Part shown: one piece after another, positions 25,126 to 34,107 of the stretch
How the letters are laid out: each line of letters opens with the position of its first letter
Numbering within the stretch: the first letter of the stretch is position 1
Origin: Denitromonas sp.
GTDB lineage: Bacteria; Pseudomonadota; Gammaproteobacteria; Burkholderiales; Rhodocyclaceae
Direction: 5' to 3'
NCBI RefSeq assembly: GCF_034676725.1
Contig: NZ_JAUCBR010000004.1
Location: 1,689,501 to 1,753,500 of the forward strand
DNA: 64,000 nt
Translations under genes and position numbers: made by a program
The notes under the pieces: generated by a model
What the model was told of the DNA's origin: nothing
What the model saw: the letters and a program-made list of their open reading frames with translations, nothing else
Databases searched by the model: none

Positions 25126-26181
25126 TCACGAAGACTTTGTGCCGAAGTGCTTGGCGAAATAGTCGATCATCTCTGCCGCCTGCGTGCCTTGCCGAAATTC
25201 TTTCTGCTCAGTGAAGTCGATCGAAGGCACCAAGTGGATGAACTGATCATCCGCATACAGCGACATCACGGCCTGCGGCTCCAGCAACGGAGGGCGCAGG
25301 CCCGTCAGTCCGTTGGCGGCCTCGATGGCAGCGCCGATCATGACGTCGGCGACTTGCACCGCTGAACTGGCCTTCGAGTCGACCTGACTGACGGAGGACA
25401 GCTTGAGGGGGAGCTGGATGCTCGCGATCTGGGTCTGCCTGAACTCGACCTCGTGCTGGTGGTCGATGTAGCGCTGAAGCAGGTCGTGATAGGTAAGCAG
25501 GTTCTTCGACTGGTCATGTTCGACCCGATACGCTCCATCAGCCATCAGTTCCATCCGGCTGATCAGGGCCTGCAATACTATGATCGCCGCATCCGTCGTG
25601 ACGCCAGGGGTGGCGATGGCAGACAGACATTCTGGTGATGCCTGCACCAGCGGCCCCAGAGCCTCGGGCAACTCGCGCCAATTGAGGCGACTGGCCGCCA
25701 ACACAAGCTCACGCAGGGCACCCTCGGTTTTCTCCTTGACTGCGCGCTGGAAAGTGACCAGCAAGGCGTCGAATGCCTCCTTGCCGAGCAAGGTTGGACC
25801 GGCGGTGTAGAGCAGCGAAGCCAGCGAGTAGTTCTGGCCATCCTCATAGAAGTCCAGTCCGCGCTCGTAATAGAAGGGTTCGACGGCGTAATCCAAGAAC
25901 ATCAACAGCAGCAGGAAGCGCTTGTCGCAAATGTAGGTCACACACTTGTGTCGGGACAGCACGGCGCGCTGCAGGTCTAGGAGTGGCTGTCGGTAGCTGG
26001 GGCGGCGCGCGAGTGACCGGTACTTGAGTTCGGGTGCCTGCAGTTTTGGGAAATGCTCTCGGATCAGGCGTGCGGCTTCGTCATCGCTGATCGCGATGGC
26101 CGTGGCGCCTTGAAAGCGCTGTTCCGGGTTTAGCAGATCGAAACCTGTGTAGCCGCTCTCGTCGATCCGGAAGCACTCCAT
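25126..26181 (-). CDS. DUF3800 domain protein, first gene of the Gabija-like operon
   Basis: A 351-residue protein beginning MECFRIDESGYTG; the FxIDESG motif and, later, AVQVADVMIGA match DUF3800, a family with an RNase H-like fold often found near defence genes and in phages. The opening Asp-Glu-Ser-Gly and the later Asp of VADVMIG are the probable metal ligands. ATG 26181 has ACAGGAG as SD. It is 37 bp upstream of gajA on the same strand, so it is probably co-transcribed with it. The typical Gabija has only two genes; this gene may be a third component or a neighbour. Confidence 0.72.
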   Translation of the reverse strand: MECFRIDESGYTGFDLLNPEQRFQGATAIAISDDEAARLIREHFPKLQAPELKYRSLARRPSYRQPLLDLQRAVLSRHKCVTYICDKRFLLLLMFLDYAVEPFYYERGLDFYEDGQNYSLASLLYTAGPTLLGKEAFDALLVTFQRAVKEKTEGALRELVLAASRLNWRELPEALGPLVQASPECLSAIATPGVTTDAAIIVLQALISRMELMADGAYRVEHDQSKNLLTYHDLLQRYIDHQHEVEFRQTQIASIQLPLKLSSVSQVDSKASSAVQVADVMIGAAIEAANGLTGLRPPLLEPQAVMSLYADDQFIHLVPSIDFTEQKEFRQGTQAAEMIDYFAKHFGTKSS

Positions 26182-26346
26182 ATTTAGTTCTCCTGTGAGA
26201 TGGTGCTAACGGAGATCGAATAGGCCAGCCAAGTGGACCATCCTGCGCTACAGGCGTCCCTGCACCACTGCTGATGCTGCTCGCGCTGGCAGCAAACATC
26301 ACTGTGGGTCGCTTCACGCAGGATTAGGGACTCTTCAATCCTTCGG

Positions 26347-26814
26347 TCAGGGATCACTCACAACCACGCCTTCCAGCCGCCCCTTGTCGAGAATATCCAG
26401 CAACACCACACTCTGCTTTTCTGTCGGGAGCTTGGAGGGAATCTGCATGGCAACCCTAAGCACGCCGTCTTCCTTTGGCGTGAGCAGATCCTTCTCAAGC
26501 AGCGACTGATGGATGCGAGCCCATTCCGCAGCGGGAACAGCCAGCACTTTTCGCTGCGCCTCAATGCCGTTGTCGATCCTCTGCGTCTGCTTCGCAGTCT
26601 TCACGATCGCTGCCTGATCATCCTGCGGAACAAGTCGATCGTAGAACTCGGGCGGGAGAAGATTGGCAATGGCGTCGGTACGAGCCTGTATCCTCGTCCA
26701 GCACGCCTCCTTCTTGCACCACTCGGAAATATTGGAAATGCCTTGCGGTGGTCTGATGATGTCGTCGTTCACGACCCCCGACACGACAGCGATGGCACTT
26801 TCGAGCACTGGGTT
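26347..26814 (-). pseudogene. C-terminal part of AIPR-family gene, out of frame with its N-terminal part
   Basis: About 155 codons starting at the continuation NPVLESAIAVVSGVVNDD and ending GRLEGVVVSDP. It reads on from the AIPR gene one base out of register; removing one base near 26815 joins both frames into a protein of about 690 residues, the normal AIPR size. It contains the predicted C-terminal helical domain. It has no start of its own with a good SD. May be a real mutation or a sequence error. Confidence 0.65.
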
Positions 26815-28423
26815 CGACCTTCTGTGCATTCCAGATGCCCAGAAAGTCGATGCTCTCCTTCCTGCGCTTCGTGATGTCACCGAGTACCGCCAGCGTGTAG
26901 GCCACGATGTTTGCTCGGTATCCGCCGTTGTACCAAGGCTGCGCAGAAACGATGCGCTCCGTGGCGCGGAAGATCAGACCACGTGCGACAGCCCTCTTGA
27001 AATAGAACTCGTTGAACGCGTCGGATGATTTCTCCCACTCGCTGCCGATTCGGGCGGCGTAGCGCGCAAAGTTCTTCTGGGAGCCAAGATTCACCCACCT
27101 GGGGTGGTCATCCCAGACATTCTCGAACTTCGCGAGGTCCGTCTTCGTGAACATCTGTGGCTTGGGATGCTCCGCCTTGAAGCGACGCTGCTCCGCGGGT
27201 GTGAGCTTCGACTGTGCATCGGCATACTGGCCGCGTGCGCGCTCATAGAACCACCTCGTCTCGCGCGGGGCGCCCTTCTGCGCGGGTGCCCAGATCCGTC
27301 GGGAAAACCCTTCCATCCGCACATGGAACGGGTGGTTCGAGAAGAAGTCGGCGGCATTCACCCGATTCTGGGTGTTCGCATACTCCGATATCCTTGGAAC
27401 GACCGTTTCGCTCTGCAGGCTGTCGATGACGGACAGCTTCAACTGGACGAATATCTGGGAAAGATCGGCCTTGTCCCGCTTCCGTGTGTGGAACAGCGAT
27501 GCTGTGGTCTGGCCACCATTGACGATCTGGAGATCGACAACTCTCGTGATCGCCAGACCGGAATCCGTCATCCCTGTCTCGACGCTCTGTGCAGTAGCCG
27601 TGATCCCGTTGTTGTAGGCAAAGAACATCCCAGGTTCGTTCAGGATCGTCGCCCTTATTCCCTGGTTCACATTGCCGCGCGCCTGCAGGAACGTACGGAC
27701 GTTCTGCTCAAGCAATCGTGCTCCGAATCTTTCGTACAGGGTCGCCAGCACCTCGGCAGGCATGACCATGAGATAGGATTGATAGGCATCGGTCCCCAGG
27801 TGTGCGGGAAGGCAGGCGATGCCCTTGCCGAACATCTGCTCGAAGTCGAGGTCGAGTGGCTCCTTGTGGCTGCGAGAGCTTCGCTGACGATGAAGTCGTG
27901 AGATGTCCCAGATCTGGTGAGCAACCGGAACACCTGCCACTTCCGTATCGGGAAGGGCCTGGATTTTCTCGCTGAGCGTGCGCTCGGAGAAGAGAACCAG
28001 GTTGACCTGCCGAATGGCGTCCTTGCGATCCGCAATCTGCCTGGCAAGGCCGTACTCCGGCGATGTGACCTCCAGTTCGCCGGCCAGGCCCTTGTTGGCG
28101 CTGGCCTCGAAGAAGTTGGCAACACGCTTGAATGCCGCGGCCACTTCCGTTCTGGTGAGCGATGCCAGCTCGTTTCGGGAGTCGAAGTCCGCGATGAAGA
28201 GGTCCAGAACTCCTTCGTCATTGAACCAGTAGCCGTCCACGCGCATACCACGCTGCGCCCGGAAATGGCAGAGTTCGAACCCTTCCGTGAAGCCTGTCTC
28301 GACAAGGTCGTTCGCGATGGCCTCCATGAATTCGGAGAGCTGGAAGCTGCCATTGGCCTCGGCGCCCGCCAAAAGTTCCTGTCGGAAGTCGTGGAAGAAT
28401 TCTTCGCCGGTCTGCTCCATCAA
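26618..28423 (-). CDS. AIPR-family phage-resistance protein, frameshifted
   Basis: Recognised as AIPR (abortive infection phage resistance) by FLQARGNVNQGIRATI, FFAYNNGITATA and IVNGGQTTASLF in the middle. About the first 536 residues are AIPR-like; after the AQKV at about 26816 the frame continues as a 65-residue low-quality tail to a stop at 26618. The true C-terminal domain is in the other frame. It starts with ATG 28423, overlapping the DUF4420 stop by 4 bp. It is the last gene of the MORC-Z1-DUF4420-AIPR operon. The system may thus be inactive unless the frameshift is an error. Confidence 0.8.
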   Translation of the reverse strand: MMEQTGEEFFHDFRQELLAGAEANGSFQLSEFMEAIANDLVETGFTEGFELCHFRAQRGMRVDGYWFNDEGVLDLFIADFDSRNELASLTRTEVAAAFKRVANFFEASANKGLAGELEVTSPEYGLARQIADRKDAIRQVNLVLFSERTLSEKIQALPDTEVAGVPVAHQIWDISRLHRQRSSRSHKEPLDLDFEQMFGKGIACLPAHLGTDAYQSYLMVMPAEVLATLYERFGARLLEQNVRTFLQARGNVNQGIRATILNEPGMFFAYNNGITATAQSVETGMTDSGLAITRVVDLQIVNGGQTTASLFHTRKRDKADLSQIFVQLKLSVIDSLQSETVVPRISEYANTQNRVNAADFFSNHPFHVRMEGFSRRIWAPAQKGAPRETRWFYERARGQYADAQSKLTPAEQRRFKAEHPKPQMFTKTDLAKFENVWDDHPRWVNLGSQKNFARYAARIGSEWEKSSDAFNEFYFKRAVARGLIFRATERIVSAQPWYNGGYRANIVAYTLAVLGDITKRRKESIDFLGIWNAQKVEPSARKCHRCRVGGRERRHHQTTARHFQYFRVVQEGGVLDEDTGSYRRHCQSSPARVLRSTCSAG

Positions 28424-29394
28424 TCCTCTCCGAAGATCGCTGCTTCGTCACACTCGTACGGAGCAATCGTTTCCAGCCTGATGTCGTAGGCCACGTTGGC
28501 AATCCCTGGCGGCAGTTGCGACCGCATCAGCCGCGGAAATCCGTCACCAACACGATAGCTGCGCACGTCGCTGACGACAAAGCGAGGCTCATCGTAGTCA
28601 GGGAGCGGCGCATAGCCGTGCGCAACCAGCTTCCGGTCAAAGGCCTCGACGGCGTCCGCCTCGCCGAGCCGTGCCTGGACTGCAGTGACGATCTCGTTGA
28701 GCGATCGAGCTCCTGCCGCGTCGGCCAGACTGCTCAGCCGGTACACGCGCAGGAACAGCGCATCGTTCAGGGATTCGAGCTGGTCTTCCGATGAAATGCG
28801 GACGCTGCTCCGCTCTGCGCCAGAGAGCGATTTGACCTCGACGGCTGTGTTGCCAAAGATGAAATCCTGATGTGATCGTTCCGGACCGAGCCAGGCTTCG
28901 ACGGCGTCACTGCTCGACATCTGCCGATCGATCAGTTCCGTCAGAAAGACGATTTCGGCGAAGAGACCGCGGACTTCCTCGATGGACAGGTGCTGACTCC
29001 GGCCTGACAGGAAGGTCTTCCAACGGCGGATGTGTGCCAGAGAGACTGCGAGAGAACTCGCCGAGTCGGTGGCGTGCTCCAGCGAGGATGCAAGGGTGCG
29101 GCACAGTCCTTCGAAGAGATCGCGGTCGACCTGCCTTTCAAGGGCGAGGACCAAGTGCTGCTGCCCCTGATCTCCGGCACGAAGATCGACATAGATGCCG
29201 TTCACCGTGACCGCGTTCTTCCGGTACTGGGCTGCGTGGTCGCCCTGAAGCTCCACGATGAACAGGCAGGCGCCACCGGCATCGCGTCCCCAGAAACAGG
29301 GCACGGCCGTTCCCACCGCAACCTGGCGGACATTGAAGTCCGCTCCCGGAACGGCGATGTCATCCCACGGAGAGGACTCAGGCATCGTAGTCAT
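28420..29394 (-). CDS. DUF4420 PD-(D/E)XK nuclease
   Basis: A 324-residue protein with the PD-(D/E)XK core HQDFIFGNTAVEVKSL (Asp then EVK), the hallmark of DUF4420 putative nucleases. It overlaps the Z1 gene by 17 bp and the AIPR gene by 4 bp, so it is one operon with translational coupling. In the Mza-like set this is the probable DNA-cutting subunit. No other domain is visible. Confidence 0.82.
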   Translation of the reverse strand: MTTMPESSPWDDIAVPGADFNVRQVAVGTAVPCFWGRDAGGACLFIVELQGDHAAQYRKNAVTVNGIYVDLRAGDQGQQHLVLALERQVDRDLFEGLCRTLASSLEHATDSASSLAVSLAHIRRWKTFLSGRSQHLSIEEVRGLFAEIVFLTELIDRQMSSSDAVEAWLGPERSHQDFIFGNTAVEVKSLSGAERSSVRISSEDQLESLNDALFLRVYRLSSLADAAGARSLNEIVTAVQARLGEADAVEAFDRKLVAHGYAPLPDYDEPRFVVSDVRSYRVGDGFPRLMRSQLPPGIANVAYDIRLETIAPYECDEAAIFGED

Positions 29395-32038
29395 CCTCCT
29401 CGTCAGGATCGTCGGCGTAACCCTGCATCTGCTGGAGCCAGACCTTGTTCACGACGACATTGATGGTCGTTGAATAGTCCCCGTAGGGAAAACTGACGCC
29501 GAAGGCGGCGATCGGTCCCGTCACGGCCTCGCCCTTGGGCTCCAGGCTGTGAATCATGAGGAGCGGCTTGTTCCGAACCATGCGGTAATGTGTGTCGGAT
29601 ACCGCTCCTGAGCCATCTTCGCCGCCAGCCAGCGTCCTGGCCTCATTGCGTTGTGCGTCGCTGAGCCCAAGCTTCTCGTCGCCACGCGACGCAACCCTGT
29701 CCTTGTTCAGGCGCCACGAAGTGCCGTTCGGCTGATCCTTCCCGACGACGCGCACCTGATTCCTCAGGGTGAACGGGTTTTCACCGCCTGAGCCACCCGA
29801 AGGGGAAATCAGCAGAACATCGGCCAGCGGGCGCTTCGTCGCAATCCGTTCGAGATAGCTCACCACGTCCGACTTCTGTCCGGCAAAGGTCGAGTGGCAT
29901 TCGAGCCGGGTGAGGAAGTCGTCGATTACCTCGACGGGCACGTCCCTGAAGATGACGCCCTTTTCGGTGGACTCCTCCGGTCGCCCGCCGAATCCACTTC
30001 GCCAGTGATCGGCGATCAGCACAAGGTTCCTGGCATTCACGTCAGGGTCGGTGGAGACAATGTAGCTCTCCCGCAATCGCCCACTGAAACTCTGCTCGAC
30101 CGTGACCTCCTGGCCGGATCGCATCTTGTTCGCCGCCGTGATCAGCAGGCTGTCCGGATGCGAGCGGACGTACAGGCCAAAATCCTTCGGGCTAAGGCGA
30201 TCGCGCCGCATGCGCTTGACCTGCTGTACAAGCTCTTCGGCGGCATCGGCGATGTGGGAGTACCAGTTGATCGAATCGCGCGAGAGATGGACGCGGCAGA
30301 GGTCCTCGAAGCCCGGCCGGTAGCCGAACCAGCGGCCCATCTGCATGAGGGTGTCGTACATCTTCGTGTTGCGGTACATGTAGCTGACGGTCAACCCCTC
30401 GATGGTCAGGCCTCGGGAGAGGCTCAGACCACCGACCGCGACCGCGGTCAACCCGACTCCTTCCTTCGCGTAGCGGGCGTAGTCGAGCACCTCGTCACTC
30501 TTGCTGTTGATGACATAGAGGTGGAGGTGCTCGAAGACGCCGCTGAGGGCAGCCTTCACCTCCGCCCAGGTAAACCCAGCACCGGCATACTCAGCATCGA
30601 AGGCGTGCTTCAGGCCCTGCATGTACGCGTTTCTTGCGGAAACCTCTTCCGGCATCGCGTAGTTGGCGAGAACCGCTTCCCTGATCTTCTTCTCCCTGAG
30701 ACTCAGGAAGTCACGCACGGCCTTCTGAACGGGCACGAAGCGCGACACATTGACCATCATTGAGCAATGCTTGCCGGTCTGCCCACGCAGGTTCCGGATG
30801 GCGCGGGCGACGATGAATTCGTCGAGTGCGCGATAGAGGCTGGGGGGCAACTCGGGGACAGGATCGTCACGCTTGTGGGCGTACGGGATGAGATTCTCGC
30901 AATCGTCGATCGGCCTCACGATCGATTGACTGGTCGCCTCGTCGAGGAACACCTTCTCGGCACCGAAGTACGTCGTTGGCGCGTCCAGGCAATAGATGAA
31001 GTCGCGCGGGAACAGCTCCTCACGCACATCATCGCCATAGGCGTCGGGGTTGATGAAGATGTTGGCGAACGGTGTCGCCGTGTAGCCGACGTAGCACGAT
31101 TTCGCGAACAGCCCGAGGATGCGCCGGATCATCGCATTCGTTCGGGTCGGGTCCAGATCCTCCTTGTTCGTGTTGATCGACGCGTTGTCGGCCTCGTCGT
31201 CAATCAGCAGCATCGGCACGTCGGAAATCCGGCCATCGCCCTCGGCGTTCAGCTCCTTCAGCCACTTGTGAAGAGCCGTGAGCGTCGTGACGTTCTTCTT
31301 GATGACCAGAATGATCGGCTTGCTGAAGTCGTTGATCTTCCAGCCGCTCTTTTCCGCCGTGTTCTTGTTGAAGTCCTCGTTGATGTTGGTGAGGGTAGCC
31401 GGATGCGGATAGCCCGGCGCGAGGCCGACACCGATGTTGCGACGATCCTCGGGATCGCTGGACCGGCCGATGAAGGCCTCATCGATGCGCTGCTGCGTCT
31501 GCTTGCGCAGATTGTTGTGAATGCCGGCGACAACGATGATGAACTTGTAGCCGGCGTCGGCGGCGCGTGCTATCAGGCCGGTGTAGTTGGCCGTCTTGCC
31601 CGACTGCACATGACCGATGACAAGGCCGCGACGGTTCCAGGTTGTGCCCTCGCTCAACGGATCCTGCAGGTGGCCGAGAATGCGGGTCGTCACATCGCTC
31701 AGCGACTGGACCATCTGCGGTGGCCAACTTTCCTTGAGAAGGAAGTTTCCATAGGATTCCGCATACGTCCAGGCGACATCCTCACGCTTGTGGACCCACT
31801 GATCGTCATGCTTCGCAGTGACATCCACCAGCGAAACACCGGCCCCCATGCGCGTGTCGACCGAGATCATCGCCTCGGTGACGATATTGCGGAGATCACC
31901 CGTATAGCCGAAGATCGCGGCGATCTGTCTCGCCTTCTCCTCCACCTGCTCGCGCGTCGGCGTCTCGGCCATGTTGGCAAGGCCTGAGATGAGCGCGTTG
32001 GCAATGTTTCGTTCTTCCGTGATGACTGTGAGGCTCAT
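29378..32038 (-). CDS. Z1-domain superfamily II helicase/ATPase
   Basis: An 886-residue protein. N-terminal Walker A is GHVQSGKT (142-149); later LLIDDEADNAS is Walker B, and YVGYTATPFANIF is motif III. The Z1 domain itself is seen as VAVGGLSLSRGLTIEGLTVS and MQMGRWFGYRPG, carrying the helicase motifs V-VI. Z1 proteins occur with MORC/MutL ATPases and DUF4420/AIPR in restriction-like systems. It overlaps the MORC gene by 4 bp. The C-terminal 150 residues are of unknown fold. All ATPase motifs are intact. Confidence 0.85.
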   Translation of the reverse strand: MSLTVITEERNIANALISGLANMAETPTREQVEEKARQIAAIFGYTGDLRNIVTEAMISVDTRMGAGVSLVDVTAKHDDQWVHKREDVAWTYAESYGNFLLKESWPPQMVQSLSDVTTRILGHLQDPLSEGTTWNRRGLVIGHVQSGKTANYTGLIARAADAGYKFIIVVAGIHNNLRKQTQQRIDEAFIGRSSDPEDRRNIGVGLAPGYPHPATLTNINEDFNKNTAEKSGWKINDFSKPIILVIKKNVTTLTALHKWLKELNAEGDGRISDVPMLLIDDEADNASINTNKEDLDPTRTNAMIRRILGLFAKSCYVGYTATPFANIFINPDAYGDDVREELFPRDFIYCLDAPTTYFGAEKVFLDEATSQSIVRPIDDCENLIPYAHKRDDPVPELPPSLYRALDEFIVARAIRNLRGQTGKHCSMMVNVSRFVPVQKAVRDFLSLREKKIREAVLANYAMPEEVSARNAYMQGLKHAFDAEYAGAGFTWAEVKAALSGVFEHLHLYVINSKSDEVLDYARYAKEGVGLTAVAVGGLSLSRGLTIEGLTVSYMYRNTKMYDTLMQMGRWFGYRPGFEDLCRVHLSRDSINWYSHIADAAEELVQQVKRMRRDRLSPKDFGLYVRSHPDSLLITAANKMRSGQEVTVEQSFSGRLRESYIVSTDPDVNARNLVLIADHWRSGFGGRPEESTEKGVIFRDVPVEVIDDFLTRLECHSTFAGQKSDVVSYLERIATKRPLADVLLISPSGGSGGENPFTLRNQVRVVGKDQPNGTSWRLNKDRVASRGDEKLGLSDAQRNEARTLAGGEDGSGAVSDTHYRMVRNKPLLMIHSLEPKGEAVTGPIAAFGVSFPYGDYSTTINVVVNKVWLQQMQGYADDPDEEDDYDA

Positions 32039-33513
32039 GCAAAGGTCTCGTTGATGAATTTTTCGGCCAGTTCGATCTGGCCATCGAAAAGGTGCGTCGA
32101 GCGCACGATCTGGAGAAAGGCATTCGGATCGCCCGGCCCGTCGCCATAGAGCACCTTCCTGAGACTCTTCAGGCGCTCCAGAGTCTGGCTTTCATCCACC
32201 GCCCTCTGGTTGATCTCGCGCGGATGGGTCGAGTAATCCGAATAGATCATCTCCACCGGTAGGGAGGCGGCAATCGAATCCAGCAGGACACGAAGCAGAT
32301 CCACATCCTCGGACGAAAGTCTTGTGCCCAGGGATGCGATGAGCGGGTGCTGCTCGTTGATTGCGAAACGGATGCCGCCGTGATCGGCGTAGCGCTCCCA
32401 GAACGGGGCCTGGCTTTCCTGAAAAAGCCTTTGCCCGCGTCCCCGGTGCACCGTCACGCTGCGGGCAGTGATCCTGTTGAGGATCTGACGCAGCCGCTCC
32501 CGCACCCCATGCGGCGGGCGGGCACGCGATTTCTTGATGTCGATGGTCCAGGCTTCGTCCAGGCTGTTGGGAAAGTCGATCTGTACCCGCGCCAACTTGG
32601 TGGCCTCACCCTTCGGCACGAGTCTGAACCAGTCGCCCCAGGCCATCAGGCGGCCATTTCGATAGACGTAGCCCCCCTGATTGGAGATGAAGTCACTGCG
32701 ATCCTGGTAGTAGTCGTACTCGGACGCGGACAGACGACTGTGGTGTGGAAGCACGTAAGGCTGCAGGCGCACCTCGGCCTCGCCGATGCGGACGATCTCC
32801 TCCGGAAGCACCTGGGTGGCTGGATTCTTCCTGCAGAAGGGATCGAATGCCGTAATCGGACGACCATTGACGGTGAGAGAAATCCTGGCATGTCCCTTGA
32901 TCTCACCCGAGAGAAACCGGTGGAAGACAAGTGACAGATGTCTGCCTACTGCCTCAAGCTTCTCATTGACGATCTCGTCTCGACGATCCCCGGCCTCGTC
33001 CTCCATCAATCGGTCGAGCTCTCGCCAGATAACGGCCGTGCCCCGGGCGCCGAGCCGTTCGACATAAGGCAACCCATGGATGTCCGCATCGTCCAGGATG
33101 GAAAGAATCCAGTCGTCGGCAGCATCGATGCGATCCAGATTCCATTCGGCTCCGCAGACAGTTCCATCGCGTGTACTCACAACGGTCAGCGAGCGACATT
33201 GGGAAAACGAGGCTGTCTTCAGGCCAAGGCCGAAGCGCCCAAGATCCTTCGGCGACCGATGCTGCCTGGGGTTGCCGGTCCCATGACGCATCGCATCGAG
33301 CAGCTCGTCCTCCGTCATCCCCCTGCCGTTGTCGAGGATGACCATCACAGGATGCTCACCGGACACATCGCAAATGATGTCGATGGTGTCCGCGCCAGCG
33401 GAAATGCTGTTGTCGATCAGATCGGCAATCGCAGTTTCGAGCGAGTACCCAAGGTCCCGCATCGATTCGGAAAGGCAGGCCGCGCTCGGCGGATGGCTGC
33501 GATCACGAGCCAT
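32035..33513 (-). CDS. MORC/MutL-type GHKL ATPase
   Basis: A 492-residue GHKL ATPase: N-box with E26, D31 and N35 (SLETAIADLIDNS), G1 box DNGRGM (61-66) and G2 box GRFGLGLK (92-99). This is the MORC/MutL-like class tied to DNA restriction systems, not a histidine kinase, as there is no H-box. It is the first gene of the four-gene operon, probably acting as a switch clamp on DNA. A 147-bp gap separates it from the divergent vsr gene. The start context is a plain ATG at 33513 with a fair SD (AGGAAGACGCAAGG). Confidence 0.82.
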   Translation of the reverse strand: MARDRSHPPSAACLSESMRDLGYSLETAIADLIDNSISAGADTIDIICDVSGEHPVMVILDNGRGMTEDELLDAMRHGTGNPRQHRSPKDLGRFGLGLKTASFSQCRSLTVVSTRDGTVCGAEWNLDRIDAADDWILSILDDADIHGLPYVERLGARGTAVIWRELDRLMEDEAGDRRDEIVNEKLEAVGRHLSLVFHRFLSGEIKGHARISLTVNGRPITAFDPFCRKNPATQVLPEEIVRIGEAEVRLQPYVLPHHSRLSASEYDYYQDRSDFISNQGGYVYRNGRLMAWGDWFRLVPKGEATKLARVQIDFPNSLDEAWTIDIKKSRARPPHGVRERLRQILNRITARSVTVHRGRGQRLFQESQAPFWERYADHGGIRFAINEQHPLIASLGTRLSSEDVDLLRVLLDSIAASLPVEMIYSDYSTHPREINQRAVDESQTLERLKSLRKVLYGDGPGDPNAFLQIVRSTHLFDGQIELAEKFINETFA

Positions 33514-33660
33514 CGGCTTCCCCTTGCGTCTTCCTGTGAGTCAAGCGCATGGTAGGCTCCAGATTTCTGCTTCGATCGTCGCCTTCATCCGTTCGCATTG
33601 CCAAGCGGAAGCGCGGAGCTGCCATTTCTGCAGACATTCAGGTGGAAGATATTCACGACC
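33514..33660. promoter_or_regulatory. Divergent promoter region between MORC and vsr genes
   Basis: 147 bp lie between the MORC-type start (33513, minus strand) and the chosen vsr start (33661, plus strand). Both transcripts must begin in or near this gap if there is no read-through. I see no clear -35/-10 pair of either strand and no strong palindrome. Confidence 0.35.
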
Positions 33661-34107
33661 ATGCGCGTTCCGACCACTCCGCAGCGCAGCCGCATGATGT
33701 CGAGCATTCGCGGAAAGAACACCCGGCCGGAACGGATACTTCGCTCCCTTCTTTTCGCCAGGGGTTTTCGATATCGACTTCATGTGCGGGGGCTGCCCGG
33801 CTCCCCCGACCTTGTGTTCCCGAAGCGCAGAGCAGTGGTGTTCGTCCATGGCTGCTTCTGGCACCGACATGAAGGCTGCCGCTACACAACCACTCCCAGG
33901 ACCAATGAAGATTTCTGGCGGCAGAAATTCCAGGGAAATGTCGCTCGCGACAGGCACCATGCGGAGATGCTCCATGCCCTCGGCTGGCGCGTGGCGGTCG
34001 TCTGGGAGTGCGCCTTGAAGCACTCGGTCGAGGAGACTGCGCAAGCGGTTGAGGAGTGGCTGCATGGCGATGAGGATGTCCTGGTGATTGGTCAGAGCAT
34101 TGACTAG
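33661..34107 (+). CDS. vsr: Very short patch repair endonuclease
   Basis: A 148-residue protein (usual Vsr about 150). It starts RSRMMSSIRGKNTRPE, the canonical N-terminus, then the catalytic Asp in SPDLVFPKRRAVVF and the zinc-binding/catalytic segment VHGCFWHRHEGC. Vsr nicks at T:G mismatches that arise when 5-methylcytosine deaminates at Dcm-type sites; it usually accompanies a cytosine-5 methylase. Start ATG 33661 was preferred to an upstream one because homologues begin close to this point. Its TAG (34105-34107) overlaps that of the convergent methyltransferase within one CTAG. Confidence 0.9.
   Translation: MRVPTTPQRSRMMSSIRGKNTRPERILRSLLFARGFRYRLHVRGLPGSPDLVFPKRRAVVFVHGCFWHRHEGCRYTTTPRTNEDFWRQKFQGNVARDRHHAEMLHALGWRVAVVWECALKHSVEETAQAVEEWLHGDEDVLVIGQSID

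Noticed and set aside
26805..26825. Programmed frameshift in the AIPR gene
   Set aside because: No slippery heptamer or strong stem follows; a simple one-base insertion explains it better.
29894..31987. Long plus-strand open frames opposite the Z1 gene
   Set aside because: They are antisense shadows of a high-GC gene with clear Z1 and helicase motifs; no domain or SD on the plus strand.
28420..33513. DISARM, BREX or Dnd system
   Set aside because: A MORC-like ATPase, Z1 helicase, DUF4420 and AIPR are present, while PglX/PglZ, DrmA/DrmB or DndB-E/DndF-H types are absent.
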